A stretch of DNA of 64,000 nucleotides from Tetragonia tetragonoides (GCA_038025085.1 CM076144.1:37730501-37794500); one strand, 5' to 3'. Shown: positions 25,232 through 34,595, counted from the first letter of the stretch. Numbers and translations: made by a program. Notes: generated by a model not told the origin, from the letters alone.

Positions 25232-25662
25232 TTGGTTACTTGCAGGAGCTAGAGGAGTCGAGTCTGAGTCTCCAAGGTTTTGTCGAGTTAGGGTCCTAGC
25301 TAAATCTTTAGGTTGAGTCTTGAATAAGGGGTGTCCCCCTTTTATTTTCCTTCTAAGTCTAGTTTCTTTTTTACGGGTATTAAAGACCCCCCTTCTCTAA
25401 AGTCATGTGTGCCTATCTATTTTTGCAAATCAATAAAAATTCTCTTGCTCATTTCTTTCTTTGTTTAACTATTGACAAATCCAATGAATACAAAGTTGCA
25501 CAAATCATTAACTAATTAATTTAAGCAATGTAAGTAAACTTCGCAAAAGCAAGAATACAGATTCTCACTTTTACAGGAATGTGAGTAGCTGAACTCCCTC
25601 AACGATGCCACTCCAAAAAAAAAGGAAGCGAACCAGCCTTTTGCAACAACCTCGACACAGAA
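25232..25662 (+). other. Spacer replacing RT and RNase H in element 2
   Basis: About 430 bp where RT, RNase H and the second RNase H should lie; none of their motifs is visible in any frame. The segment is T-rich with acceptor-like TTGCAG (25250) and TTTTACAG (25571-25578). Just before integrase a short open stretch in the gag-protease frame (about 25589-25666) ends in a TGA that overlaps the integrase ATG as ATGA. A run of nine A (25615-25623) may be the site of a frame change. It could be remnant Ogre-type intron sequence or simply a deletion scar. Confidence 0.6.
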
Positions 25663-26937
25663 ATGACTTTGGCTCCGATCGAAGAAGATCCTTGGTACCA
25701 AGACGTCTTCAACTACATCACCAAAGGAGTATACCCTCAAAATGCACCACTAAGAGCTCAACGGGCCATCCGTCTCTTAGAGGCGCAGTACATAGAATAC
25801 AAAGGGGTTCTGTATAAGAAATGTCACAACGGGGTTAACCTCAGATGTGTGAACGCCGAAGAAGCTGCAGAGATTATGGACGAGGTACATAATAGGGTGT
25901 GCGGACCACACATGAACGGGCGAATGCTCTCCAAGAAGGTTCTACGACTAGGATACTACTGGACTACTATGGAAAAGGATTGTTATGACTACGTTAAGAA
26001 GTGTAAGAAGTGTCAGATATATGCCAACCTGCAGCATATGCCACCCTCGATGCTCTATAACTTCACCTCTCCTTGGCCATTTTCTGCATGGGGAATAGAC
26101 ATCATTGGAAAGATCACCCCGAAGGGCTCGGGAGGACATGAATACATCCTAGTAGCCATAGATTATTTTACCAAGTGGGTTGAAGCCCAGTCCTATGCCA
26201 TCCTTACCTCCAAACAAGTGTCCAAATTCATAAGGAACAACATCCTTTGCCGATATGGTGTTCCACATGAAATCATAAGTGACCATGGATCCCACTTCAA
26301 AGCCGAAATAGCCACCCTTCTCAAAAGCTACAAAATCCAGCACCACAAATCATCCCCTTACCGTCCCCAAACCAATGGCGCAGTAGAGGCCGCCAACAAA
26401 AACCTCAAAACTATAATTGAAAAGATGATAGAAAACTACAAAGATTGGCCCATAAAACTCCCATTTGCACGTTGGGGGTATAGGACATCCATAAGATCCT
26501 CTACGGGAGCAACACCTTACTCCCTAGTCTATGGAATGGAAGCAGTTCTACCCATAGAAGTCCAACTACCCTCCATGCGCATAGCCTTAGAAGGAGACAT
26601 TCCTGAAACCCAATGGTTGCAAGCCCGCTATGAAGAGCTCATGTTCACAGATGAAAGACGCCTACGGACCCTAGACCATTCCCACATGTATCAACAACGC
26701 ATGGCAAGAGCGTTCAACAAAAAGGTTCGTCCTCGAAAATTAAAGGAAGGGGACTTAGTTTGGAAAGAATTACGAGCCCCAGTAACCGACCCCAGAGACA
26801 AATTTCGACCAAACTGGTCCGGACCATTCATCATCAAAGACATCCTATCAGGAGGCGCCGTCAGACTCATGGATATTGATGGCATCGAGTTCAGCCAGCT
26901 CACCAATATGGATCAACTAAAGAAGTGTTACGTCTAA
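25663..26937 (+). CDS. int: Element 2 integrase
   Basis: 424 codons, uninterrupted; inserts the cDNA into the genome in the nucleus. The N-terminal zinc site is His76, His83, Cys114 and Cys117 (CKKCQ). The catalytic core is Asp146 (WGIDIIG), Asp207 (ISDHGSHF) and Glu242 (GAVEAANK), giving the D,D-35-E spacing. The usual Asn after the second Asp is His here. The C-terminal GDLVWKELRAP, NWSGPFIIKDIL and MDQLKKCYV blocks match the end of element 1 pol. The ATG at 25663 may not be the natural start, because integrase is normally cleaved from a polyprotein. It is the best preserved retroelement gene in the window. Confidence 0.93.
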   Translation: MTLAPIEEDPWYQDVFNYITKGVYPQNAPLRAQRAIRLLEAQYIEYKGVLYKKCHNGVNLRCVNAEEAAEIMDEVHNRVCGPHMNGRMLSKKVLRLGYYWTTMEKDCYDYVKKCKKCQIYANLQHMPPSMLYNFTSPWPFSAWGIDIIGKITPKGSGGHEYILVAIDYFTKWVEAQSYAILTSKQVSKFIRNNILCRYGVPHEIISDHGSHFKAEIATLLKSYKIQHHKSSPYRPQTNGAVEAANKNLKTIIEKMIENYKDWPIKLPFARWGYRTSIRSSTGATPYSLVYGMEAVLPIEVQLPSMRIALEGDIPETQWLQARYEELMFTDERRLRTLDHSHMYQQRMARAFNKKVRPRKLKEGDLVWKELRAPVTDPRDKFRPNWSGPFIIKDILSGGAVRLMDIDGIEFSQLTNMDQLKKCYV

Positions 26938-27013
26938 AAAAAAATAATAATAAAATTTCGCAAACTTAAAAAAAGAAAGAAAGAAAGAAAAAAAAGACGT
27001 ACAGTATTTGAAC

Positions 27014-27070
27014 GAACTACGCAGGCCTGATTCCACACTGGATACGTAGGTAACCCTTTAAAAAGGGCCC
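27014..27070 (+). other. Conserved post-integrase box, element 2
   Basis: About 75 bp after the integrase stop: GAACTACGCAGGCCTGATTC, then GATACGTAGGTAACC, then a CCCTTT/AAAGGG inverted repeat and CCGACCAAAAT. CTACG (27017-27021) and CGTAG (27045-27049) can pair. The same ordered blocks are present in element 1 at 13261-13335. Confidence 0.65.
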
Positions 27071-27265
27071 GACCAAAATCAATCCAAAAATTCCTTTCAA
27101 CTCATTCAAAAAAAGAGACAATCTTTATTCAAACTGAACGAATAAGCTTACATTGCAAGAATCAAAACTTCCTAAGGAAATAATGCAACTATGAGGGTTT
27201 AAGCTAAACAAATTCCTATTATTATTTTCCTTTGAAAACTAGACTTGGTTTCCTAGAAAACTACT

Positions 27266-28600
27266 TTAATCCTTCTTCCCTTTAGAAGGCATCGTTGAAG
27301 AGTTCTTCTTTGAAGGACCCTGGCTTGAGGACGACCTATGATCACTTCCTTGAGCTGGGGGCTTGCCTCTCTTCAGTACGTGATAGTCTTCCATTTGAGA
27401 CAGTTCCTTTCTTTTCTTGCCTCCTGTTTGTGAGTCATATCTAGGCTTTAGTTGGTCCCACTCCTCATAACGAAGGGCTCGTCTCACTTCTCCATCACTG
27501 CAAGAAAGCCAGTTTAGGTAGATCGCAGAGACCTGAGTTGGGGCAATCACCCGAGGTACAGTCCAGCGATGCCGGCTACGCCAATACTTTCCCCACTCCG
27601 CAGCAAATTCAGTGGTTAAGGCTATGACAATTGGTCTCGTAGTCTCCTGACAGGGGATCACCTGCTTCAAATCGTATTGCCTCATGACCCTAGAGGGAAA
27701 GAAGAAAGTGGTCCTGTACAAACCTAGTACGGTAGTATGAAGGATCAAGTCATCACAAGCCACTAAAGAAGTCAAGCTCCACCAGGGCACATGCCAACGG
27801 ATGATAGGTTGGAAAAAGGCATCCCATTCAGCAAGGGACTTTTCAGAATATAGCCTTTTCCTATCCAGAAAGCTAGCAGCATTATAGGTTTTCTTTGACC
27901 AGGTCCGAGGAACACAAATAATCAGATTATCTGGTGACTCTATCAACCTCAGATGCTCACATAACCAGATCTGAAGCAGCAGGGGGCTGCCCGAGAAAGA
28001 TTGGTTGGGAGATGTTTTCAACCTGTCAAGCCCAATAATGGTTTCCCCTACGACCAGATGTAAGGGAGAATGTCCTTCAACCATTTGATTAACCACTCGC
28101 AGCAACGAGGCTCTACCCAAGTTGGAAGATTCTGCATTAACAAACAACAGGCGGTTTAACAGTACAAAAGCCTGTCGACAGCAACGCCTGAATATGGCAT
28201 CTTTTTCAGAAGAATTAGCGAAATTTTTGCAAAGTTGAACCAAGTCCACATCGACAGCAAGCACCATCTTTTTGGCTTCTGCAGATGACAAACCCAGGGA
28301 TTTCCTGTATTGATCCCTAAAACCATCCCTCACATAAGGCACAGCTGGGGGAAGAACATCAGGAATATTAGTGATCGCAGCAAATTCCTCAACCAAAGGG
28401 CATAGTTCGGAATTACCAAAACGGAAAACATGCAGGTCAGGATCCCAATAATTCAAAGCAGATCGAAGAAGGGGCCACAGTATTTTGGTTGGTTTTAAAG
28501 TCAGCAAGGTAGAAATGTGAAACGGGGCTAGTTCAAGCTTATCTTCTACGGTCAAATTTTTGCACTAGGCATCGAACAGATTTTCAAAGGATTTCACCAT
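27266..28600 (-). pseudogene. Antisense DUF7745-domain gene of element 2
   Basis: 444 codons on the minus strand from ATG 28600-28598 to the stop at 27268-27266, with a single in-frame TAG at codon 12 (28567-28565) where CAG would encode Gln. It encodes a plant-specific DUF7745 protein of unknown function. Visible blocks are NYWDPDLHVFRFGNSELCPLV, GSPLLLQIWLCEHLRL, EWDAFFQPIIRWHVPWW and LYRTTFFFPSRVMRQYDLKQV. The Lys/Ser-rich tail (KKRKELSQ, GPSKKNSS, PSKGKKD) could act as a nuclear signal. It is antisense to gag-pol, lies between integrase and the PMD gene, and is homologous to the antisense ORF of element 1. A TATA box lies 78 bp upstream of the ATG. Confidence 0.82.
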
Positions 28601-28677
28601 GGCAGAAAATTGAGAAGTTTGGGAGAGCTAAGGTATACAAAAAAAAAGTGGTACAACATCAAGCATCCCGAAAATCC

Positions 28678-28766
28678 TACTTATAGACAGGAACGCGGGT
28701 TGAAAAAGCCAGAAATCCGCAAAAAAGAACTGTCAACAGCAATGGTCAGTGCCGCTAGTGGCCCAG
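28678..28766 (-). promoter_or_regulatory. Promoter of the antisense DUF7745 gene
   Basis: On the minus strand, TATAAGTA (28685-28678) lies 78 bp before the ATG at 28600. Some 60-80 bp further upstream (about 28766-28744) lies GGGCCACTAGCGGCACTGAC, nearly identical to the GGGCCACTAGCGGCGCTGAC of the element's LTR U3. This is a motif match only, without expression evidence. Confidence 0.55.
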
Positions 28767-29175
28767 ACCCTGGCCCGGTCCGAATTTCCCTTTTGCTCCA
28801 CTTCGCGCTTTTGATCACGACGACCCGATTTCGGCCCAGTTTTAATACCTGCGTGGAATTACAAAGCCCGAGACTCTCTTAGATTTATCTTTTTTCATTT
28901 TGTTTTTCTTTTTTTCTTTTTCATTTTTTTAGGGGGTATAATATGTGTAATTTTTGCTTTCTCCTTTGCATTTTTTTTTACCTTTTTCTTTTTTATTGTT
29001 ATTATTCCCTAAATTATGGCTTTGGCCTACTGCATAACACGTTGCATAATTAGATCAGACGAGCATAATTGAGTCATCATAGCATATCATACATATCAAA
29101 AAAAAAAATGTGTTGCACCAAAAACAGGAGTTCGAAATTCCAAGGCCAATGTTTACAAAAGCGGCCCAACATTGT

Positions 29176-31942
29176 TCAACTGGAATCGTTACTGTCAGCC
29201 TCATTATCAATGGACGGCCCCTGACCATAGTTTCCGGTCGAATAGTGGAGAGAAGGGCTATATATGGGCCTGCTATTCTCAGGCCTCATGTCCCGTCCAT
29301 CATATGCTGGGGCTCGCATAGGGGTACCTGCCGAAAACCCCGAGGCAAAGAAGTTCGCCGTGGCCTGACTGGTGAAATCCATAGCCACATCCTGATAAGA
29401 AGGCCCAGCATATGACATATCCCATCCAGGGGCGTTCGCCCAACCTCCAGCCAAGGGCGTACCAACAGGCAGCCTATCAAGAGAAGGCCGGAAATCAGCA
29501 GGAGAGAACATCTCAGGAACATACGGGACAGAAGCCTCGGGCGCCTCATCAACAGGAGGCCTGGTCACCATCACAGGAGGAGAACGAGCAATAGATGGTC
29601 TGCTCGCCGAGGAAGCCCTCGCAGCAGAAGAGTGGTGTGGTCCTACCGAAGATGAAGACTGAGACATCTGCAGATAATCAAAGTAAAAATGTTAAGTTAA
29701 GCACTTCACTTAGCTAAATAAAAAAAGAGAGAAGAGAGTTTGCTTACATCAACGGTCTTAGACCGAGAACTCTTTCCCTTGCCCATCACTCGACCGTAGC
29801 CTTTCTTCAACAAATGGATGAGCTTGAAGACTTGAGCGATCTGCTCCCGGTTCAGCTACAAAAGAGAGAGAGAGAGCCACATAATCAAGTCAACACTCGA
29901 AAGCAAACACAAGTACAAAAGAGAGAGAGAGAGAGAGAGAGAGAAGAAAGCTTACCCCCGTGCAACCATCAGGCAAGGGCAAGCCCTCCACCGCCTCTCC
30001 ATCAGCAATATGGAGGGGGAACTCCTCCACTATGCGTCCCCCACTCTCCCCAATGTACCTCACCTCATTGGTCGGCAAGGTCACACTTGGAGGCTGACCC
30101 CGAGAAGCTCTGGAATGAGACCTCCTAGGACTCGGAGGAGCTAGACGATCCGCCTACAAGACACAAGGAGTCAGTATATCACGCGTACAGTTAAAAGATG
30201 CAGATAAGTTTCTTACCTCAGAAGTGAGGTCTGGCATCAAGCAGTCCAAGCAATAGGCCAGGTACAGGGCGGTCTGGTCTAAGCCAACGACCTCCGGCAC
30301 GATAAACTCCTGCGCCGCCCTACCATGGATCACGACCCCCAGGTCCCGCACACTCAGACCACGCAGGTAAAACATGGTCAAAGGAGGATCCTCCGGAACC
30401 AGATGAGTACCCAGGGAGGGATAGACCAAATGAGTCAAACGATCCCCTAAGTACCATACAAAGCTGAATGGCCCCTCGAAGACCACTCGTAGAGAAGATA
30501 CCCTAAAAGACTCTAGGGTAATGTGGGTAGGAACCCCAGGAACATCATCAAAAGCGGACCACAACACCTGCAGATTACCAATTCAAAATTCATTCACACA
30601 GAATGAACAAAAGGGAATGCACAAGTCAACAACCACGTACCGTAGACGCAGCATGACTCTCGAAGGTGGCCCGGAAATGCTCCAGAGAGGAAAACGGATG
30701 GGCATCCCTACCAACCCATCGTGAACCTAAAGGGAACATTCTCAAACCAGGACAATGAGGACCAAAAGCTGGAAAATACTCAAAGAACCACAGCTGCCAC
30801 ATAAGCAAACACAAAAAATGATTTCCACAATTGAAGACATAGGCAAAAAAAATAGTAAAAAAAAGAAGCCTACCTCTAGTATCCTCCATGGGCCCATGAT
30901 AGATTTCCTCTCACTCGTCTCCTTAGGCCTACAGGCCCGATGGCACCACTTCACCAAAGAAGCATAAGCAGCAGCACCAAGGTTGTACTCACACACCTTG
31001 GTCAAATCCTCCAAGCATGTTAAGAAACCGACTTGACACACGCTCTTCTTTTGAGCAAAGATCGTCGACCCCAGCAAACAAGCCAGGAAAATACGAGCCC
31101 TCTGCTCCTCGGTAAGCCCCTGCGCAGATACGGCCTCCCACAACCGCGCCAAGGGAACCCGATCCTTATCAAAGTGGATAGATACGGGCCCGTAAAGATC
31201 CAACAAGGTGTCACTCCGTCGCCAATAGCTCGCGTCGTACTGAATACGACGCCCTCTAAAGGATAACCCCATCAGCACAACAAACTGATAAGGGGTAGGA
31301 AACATCTCTCCCACAGGTGTATGGAAAGTGTTTGTAGAATCCCAAAACCTCTCCAGTAACCCCCGGGCAACAATCCTAGAATCCCCCGAGTGACAAGCAA
31401 GTATAACAGTCAAAAAATCAGCGAGACCCGAGTCCAGTACCAAATTCCTGGCCTCCTCCGAAAAGGTCCCCAACATCATAGCCCAGTGGGAAGTAGTCCC
31501 ATGAGCCTGCAGCAGAACCCCGATACCCTAGCCAACCAACAAAATTTTCTCAATACCCCATATAACACAAATACAACTAAAATAAATTCCACACAAATTA
31601 TATACAGCTGACCACCAATCCAGTACAAGTCCCAGTTTGTTCGTGTGCCGAAGCACTAACAGTTCCCAGTTTCAGTTTGAATATACTGAACAGAAAAAAG
31701 AATAGCAGAAAACATACCAGCCTCAAGTCAGACAAATGACTCCGTCTATCCGGCAACAATACACTGCGGTTCCAAACTCCAGGAGGGCGCCAATCCAACC
31801 TCATAAAAGAATCCGGGTACAGTCGAACCCCATCCGCGTGACCGGTCGGAGGCCCTCGGGTAGAAGGTAACCCGGTGCGAAAAAGGCTCCGGTCATATTA
31901 CTCGTCACTCATAGGACGCTTCCCTTTGTGTACGGGAGCCAT
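29176..31942 (-). pseudogene. Antisense seven-exon plant mobile domain (PMD) gene of element 2
   Basis: Minus-strand exons by GT-AG rules: 31942-31718, 31527-30874, 30793-30641, 30567-30217, 30153-29956, 29855-29748 and 29667-29176. All six introns are phase 0 with good donors (GTATGT, GTAGGC, GTACGT, GTAAGA, GTAAGC, GTAAGC), and the exons join to 726 codons ending TGA. PMD-family signatures (MAIN/MAIL and PP7-long-form relatives) are ERFWDSTNTFHTPVGEM and VLMGLSFRGRRI (about residues 134-170), and LWFFEYFPAF at the start of exon 3, where PMD proteins have an LWxxEYF block. Exon 5 encodes a basic Ser/Arg/Pro segment and exon 7 a Ser/Pro/Gly-rich tail. One in-frame TAA (31900-31898, codon 15) breaks it. 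PMD proteins are nuclear in plants; the role inside an element is unknown. Confidence 0.82.
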
Positions 31943-32258
31943 GGGAACACAATGGAACTTTCTCTCTCTACAAGTGGGAAAAAAAAAGTTTCAGATTCGC
32001 AAGAAACAAGCACCCATTCAACAATGCAACCCAAAATTCAGCAACTAGGCGGAAAAATAATCAAGTTCAAGACAAAAACCAAAGCAAACGGACAAGAATC
32101 GACTTACCTCAAGTGGAGTGAAGCACTCAACATTGGAGGAACTTGCTCTCGACAATGGCTCGCTGAGGAAGAAGACCCATAACGCGAAAAGAAGAGAGAG
32201 AAAGCGCCGAAGCGCTTTTTATTTGGCTCAAGCCCTGGGCCTGGGCCGCTAGCGGCCC
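31943..32258 (-). promoter_or_regulatory. 5' flank, promoter and 5'-UTR intron of the PMD gene
   Basis: Minus strand: the perfect 16-bp palindrome GGGCCGCTAGCGGCCC (32258-32243) matches the LTR GC module. About 20 bp on is an AT-rich TATA-like ATAAAAAG (about 32223-32216). A 5'-UTR exon then ends at GAG followed by GTAAGT (donor 32107), and the acceptor TTGTAG (31969-31968) lies 26 bp before the ATG. This gives a 140-bp 5'-UTR intron. The module's presence upstream of both antisense genes suggests a shared promoter origin. Confidence 0.5.
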
Positions 32259-32554
32259 TGCAGACCTGCAGCACGGGCCCCACTGCTGACCCATGACCCC
32301 TTTTTCCAGTCCAGAGTTCGTTTTTACAGTTCATTTTGAGGCAATATCACTACCAAGCGCGCGGGAGCGAAGCCCCTGGCCCACAGATTCAAGTTTGACA
32401 GTTGGCCCATTTTACGGTACCAACTATTTACAGGTAAAACTAACCCGTTTATTTTTGCAGGTCCCAAATACTGAAACCCGGATCTACACTGCGACGACTC
32501 TCACCGCCCTGAGCGCACAAGTTATTTATCGGCACTTGCTAAGCAACACAACAA

Positions 32555-32865
32555 TACAAATTTTGGTCCAGTCACTGATCGCTTAAGAAATTGCAGTTAA
32601 ACTGTCCTTCTGCGAAACTACAAATTTTGGGCCAGTCACTGATCGCTTAAGCTATTGCGGTTAAACTGTCCTTCTGCGGAATTACAAATTTTTGGGGTTA
32701 GTCAATGATCGCTTAAGGTATTGCGATTAAACTATCCTTCTACGAGGTTACTATTTTTTGTGTCGGTCAATGATTGCTTAAACTGTTGCAGTTATACTGT
32801 CCATTATTTTTATATGTTTCAGTTAATGATTGCTTAAACTATTGCATTTAAACTGTTCATATGTC
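32555..32865 (+). repeat. 64-66-bp tandem repeats in element 2 3' UTR
   Basis: Five copies with GATCGCTTAA or GATTGCTTAA at about 32577, 32641, 32707, 32772 and 32828, followed by ATTGCAGTTAAACTGTCC-like sequence. Spacing is 64, 66, 65 and 56 bp. Copies become more divergent to the right. They lie between the PMD gene and the 3' LTR, as the tandem repeats of element 1 do. Confidence 0.85.
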
Positions 32866-33271
32866 CTAACCACTTTACGACCGATTATTTTTAATCGCGC
32901 TGTCTCGTTGACTTTTTCGTTTCTCGTACAGGGACGGAATCTCGATATCCGCCGAGTGGTGTTTCGTCACTGTTTGTCGAAGCACTCTACATTGATCATT
33001 CTCAAAGTATTGCTAACTTTTTTATTCACTTTGAATACAGGTCTCCAGCAGACGTTTAGATCATCTACGGACGGTGTTCTATCCTGCTACTATAACCTTT
33101 GTTTTCTCTTGTGTTCACAGGGATTAAATCTTAGCACCCTACTAGCGTGTTCCAACTCAGGTTTGTCTTCATATGCATACATATTGTACACTCTCACACA
33201 CCATGTGCACATCAGCATCCTGCATGTCGCCTTCGGAGTAATTTGATCTTGGCTTTTACTCAAGCTCGATC
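32866..33271 (+). other. Remaining 3' UTR of element 2
   Basis: About 400 bp without a recognisable gene; the 138-codon frame at 32830-33246 is Leu/Ser/Thr-rich and has no domain I know. Several acceptor-like TTNCAG strings are present (e.g. TCGTACAGG, GTTCACAGG). Nothing else is visible. Confidence 0.4.
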
Positions 33272-33285
33272 AAAGTGGGGGCTTC
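33272..33285 (+). other. Polypurine tract of element 2
   Basis: AAAGTGGGGGCTTC directly before the TG of the 3' LTR. This is the purine-rich primer for plus-strand synthesis; the same AAAGTGGGGG-type tract is common in Tat and Athila elements. It fixes the element's orientation as plus. Confidence 0.88.
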
Positions 33286-33605
33286 TGTAGACGGCAAAAA
33301 AGCGTCTTCAGATTTCTCCGCAAAAGCCCGATGATGAAAGGAGTAATTTTTAAGCTTGAACTGCTATTTTGCTTTAATAGTTAAGATAAGGTCTCAGGTT
33401 TTTCACTCCAAACACTCCTTCATTCCATTCTATTCAGAAGCCCCGTTCAAGAGCTTTCCAAAGACACGTCTCATGCCTCATTCCGACTCTCGGTCGCCAA
33501 GTTGCGATTTAAGGGTAAAACCGTCTTTTACCGTTTAGGGGTAAAACGGTGTTTTCATGTTTTTCAGAATATTTAAAATCTTCCGGAAAATGAAAATGGG
33601 CTGGA

Positions 33606-33731
33606 TGACGTCATTATGACGTCAAATGACGTCATCCAGCTGGCTGCTCACAGCCGTCAGCGGCCCTGGAGAAAGTCCCAGGGCCGCTAGCGGCGCTGAC
33701 CAATTTCCCAGGGCCGCTAGCGGCGCTGACT
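33606..33731 (+). promoter_or_regulatory. U3 module of 3' LTR with three TGACGTCA sites
   Basis: Perfect 8-bp TGACGTCA sites at 33606-33613, 33617-33624 and 33627-33634, 10-11 bp apart start to start, so on about the same helix face. GC blocks with GGGCCGCTAGCGGCGCTGAC (twice) follow. TGACGTCA is the core of plant TGA/CRE-type bZIP sites. The 5' LTR has only one perfect copy. Confidence 0.6.
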
Positions 33732-33811
33732 TCCCTTCGGGCCCGGCTCATTTTTCAAGTCCGTCTCATTTTCAGCTCAAATTTGATCGTACAACCCTAC
33801 TTTTCCACGCC

Positions 33812-33819
33812 TATATAAA
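33812..33819 (+). promoter_or_regulatory. TATA box of element 2 3' LTR
   Basis: TATATAAA in the same context as in the 5' LTR. In this copy it could drive read-out transcription into satellite block C. Confidence 0.7.
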
Positions 33820-34595
33820 CAACCCTTCACCCTCAGTTCAAAACACACAGTCTATAGTTGACAACCTCTATTCTCAGGAGTATTAACACTGAGCTTCCCC
33901 CTCTTTCTTCCAAACTTGAGATCTATTTTTACTATTCTTATCAAATATGGCCTACAGTTCAGGTACAAATTCCTGAGGGCTCAAATTAAATTAATTGTTT
34001 AATTGTTTATTTTCTAAGTAGTCATAATGTAGATATCATGATAGGTCACGTTTTTATTGTTTCCTAAATATTGTCTGTATAATCGTTGTGCTGCCCAACT
34101 TGTCAATCGAATGCATGTCTAAAAAAGGGTTAAAAATAAATGTTGTGATGCTTGTGATAAACCAATTAATAGTCTATGTCTAGGTTGTTAATCCGGTTTT
34201 GCATGGGAATTATGTCTTTAAATTATTAAGCAAACTTGAGTTAGTAGAGGCCGTCATAAACGAGCGAGTTGGGTGCCTAACACCTTCCCACCTCGTACCT
34301 TCGCCCCCGAACCCTTTATTCTTGGGTACTTATATGTTTTATATAAGCGGGAGTCTTTCTAAAAACATGATTAGTTCACTTATCGCGATATTGGGTTGTC
34401 CCTTTGGTTTGTCCCTTCGATAAAACGCCGATAGCAGATTTGTGACCTCTTTCATGGTTTTTATTCAATTCAAATCTTTACAAAAGCTTTTCTAACTCGA
34501 GGGTCCCATGAACTTATTTAAGCCCCCAACTGACAAATTTTCTATAAGGACGCACTCCGTGGAAACAAGGATTAAAAAAATCCCGGGTCCTTACA

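Larger units (their letters stand above)
19890..34595 (+). mobile_element. Element 2: 14.7-kb Tat-group LTR retrotransposon with two antisense genes
   Basis: A complete insertion with two LTRs (1301 and 1310 bp), a 5-bp target duplication, a PBS one base after the 5' LTR and a purine-rich PPT directly before the 3' LTR. Sense order is leader, gag, protease, zinc-knuckle region, a spacer where RT and both RNase H domains should be, integrase and the post-integrase box. Two genes on the minus strand follow (DUF7745 at 27266-28600, PMD at 29176-31942), then 64-66-bp tandem repeats. Integrase motifs, the antisense gene position and the 3'-UTR repeats match the Tat group. By eye about 20 differences separate the first ~330 bp of the two LTRs, so it is not recent. 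Without RT it needs an autonomous partner. Confidence 0.95.
33286..34595 (+). repeat. Element 2 3' LTR (1310 bp)
   Basis: Starts TGTAGACGGC and ends GGTCCTTACA; collinear with the 5' LTR apart from scattered substitutions and short indels. It has an extra TGACGTCA copy in U3 that the 5' LTR lacks. The right target duplication GTCGG follows at 34596-34600. Confidence 0.95.

Noticed and set aside
22199..26937. Endogenous pararetrovirus
   Set aside because: LTRs, target duplication, PPT and an integrase are present, and no movement protein or RT is visible; it is an LTR retrotransposon.
29814..30128. Plus-strand ORF overlapping PMD exons (also 30755-30967, 31033-31266 and 31390-31611)
   Set aside because: Antisense shadows; the minus strand gives phase-consistent exons with good splice sites.
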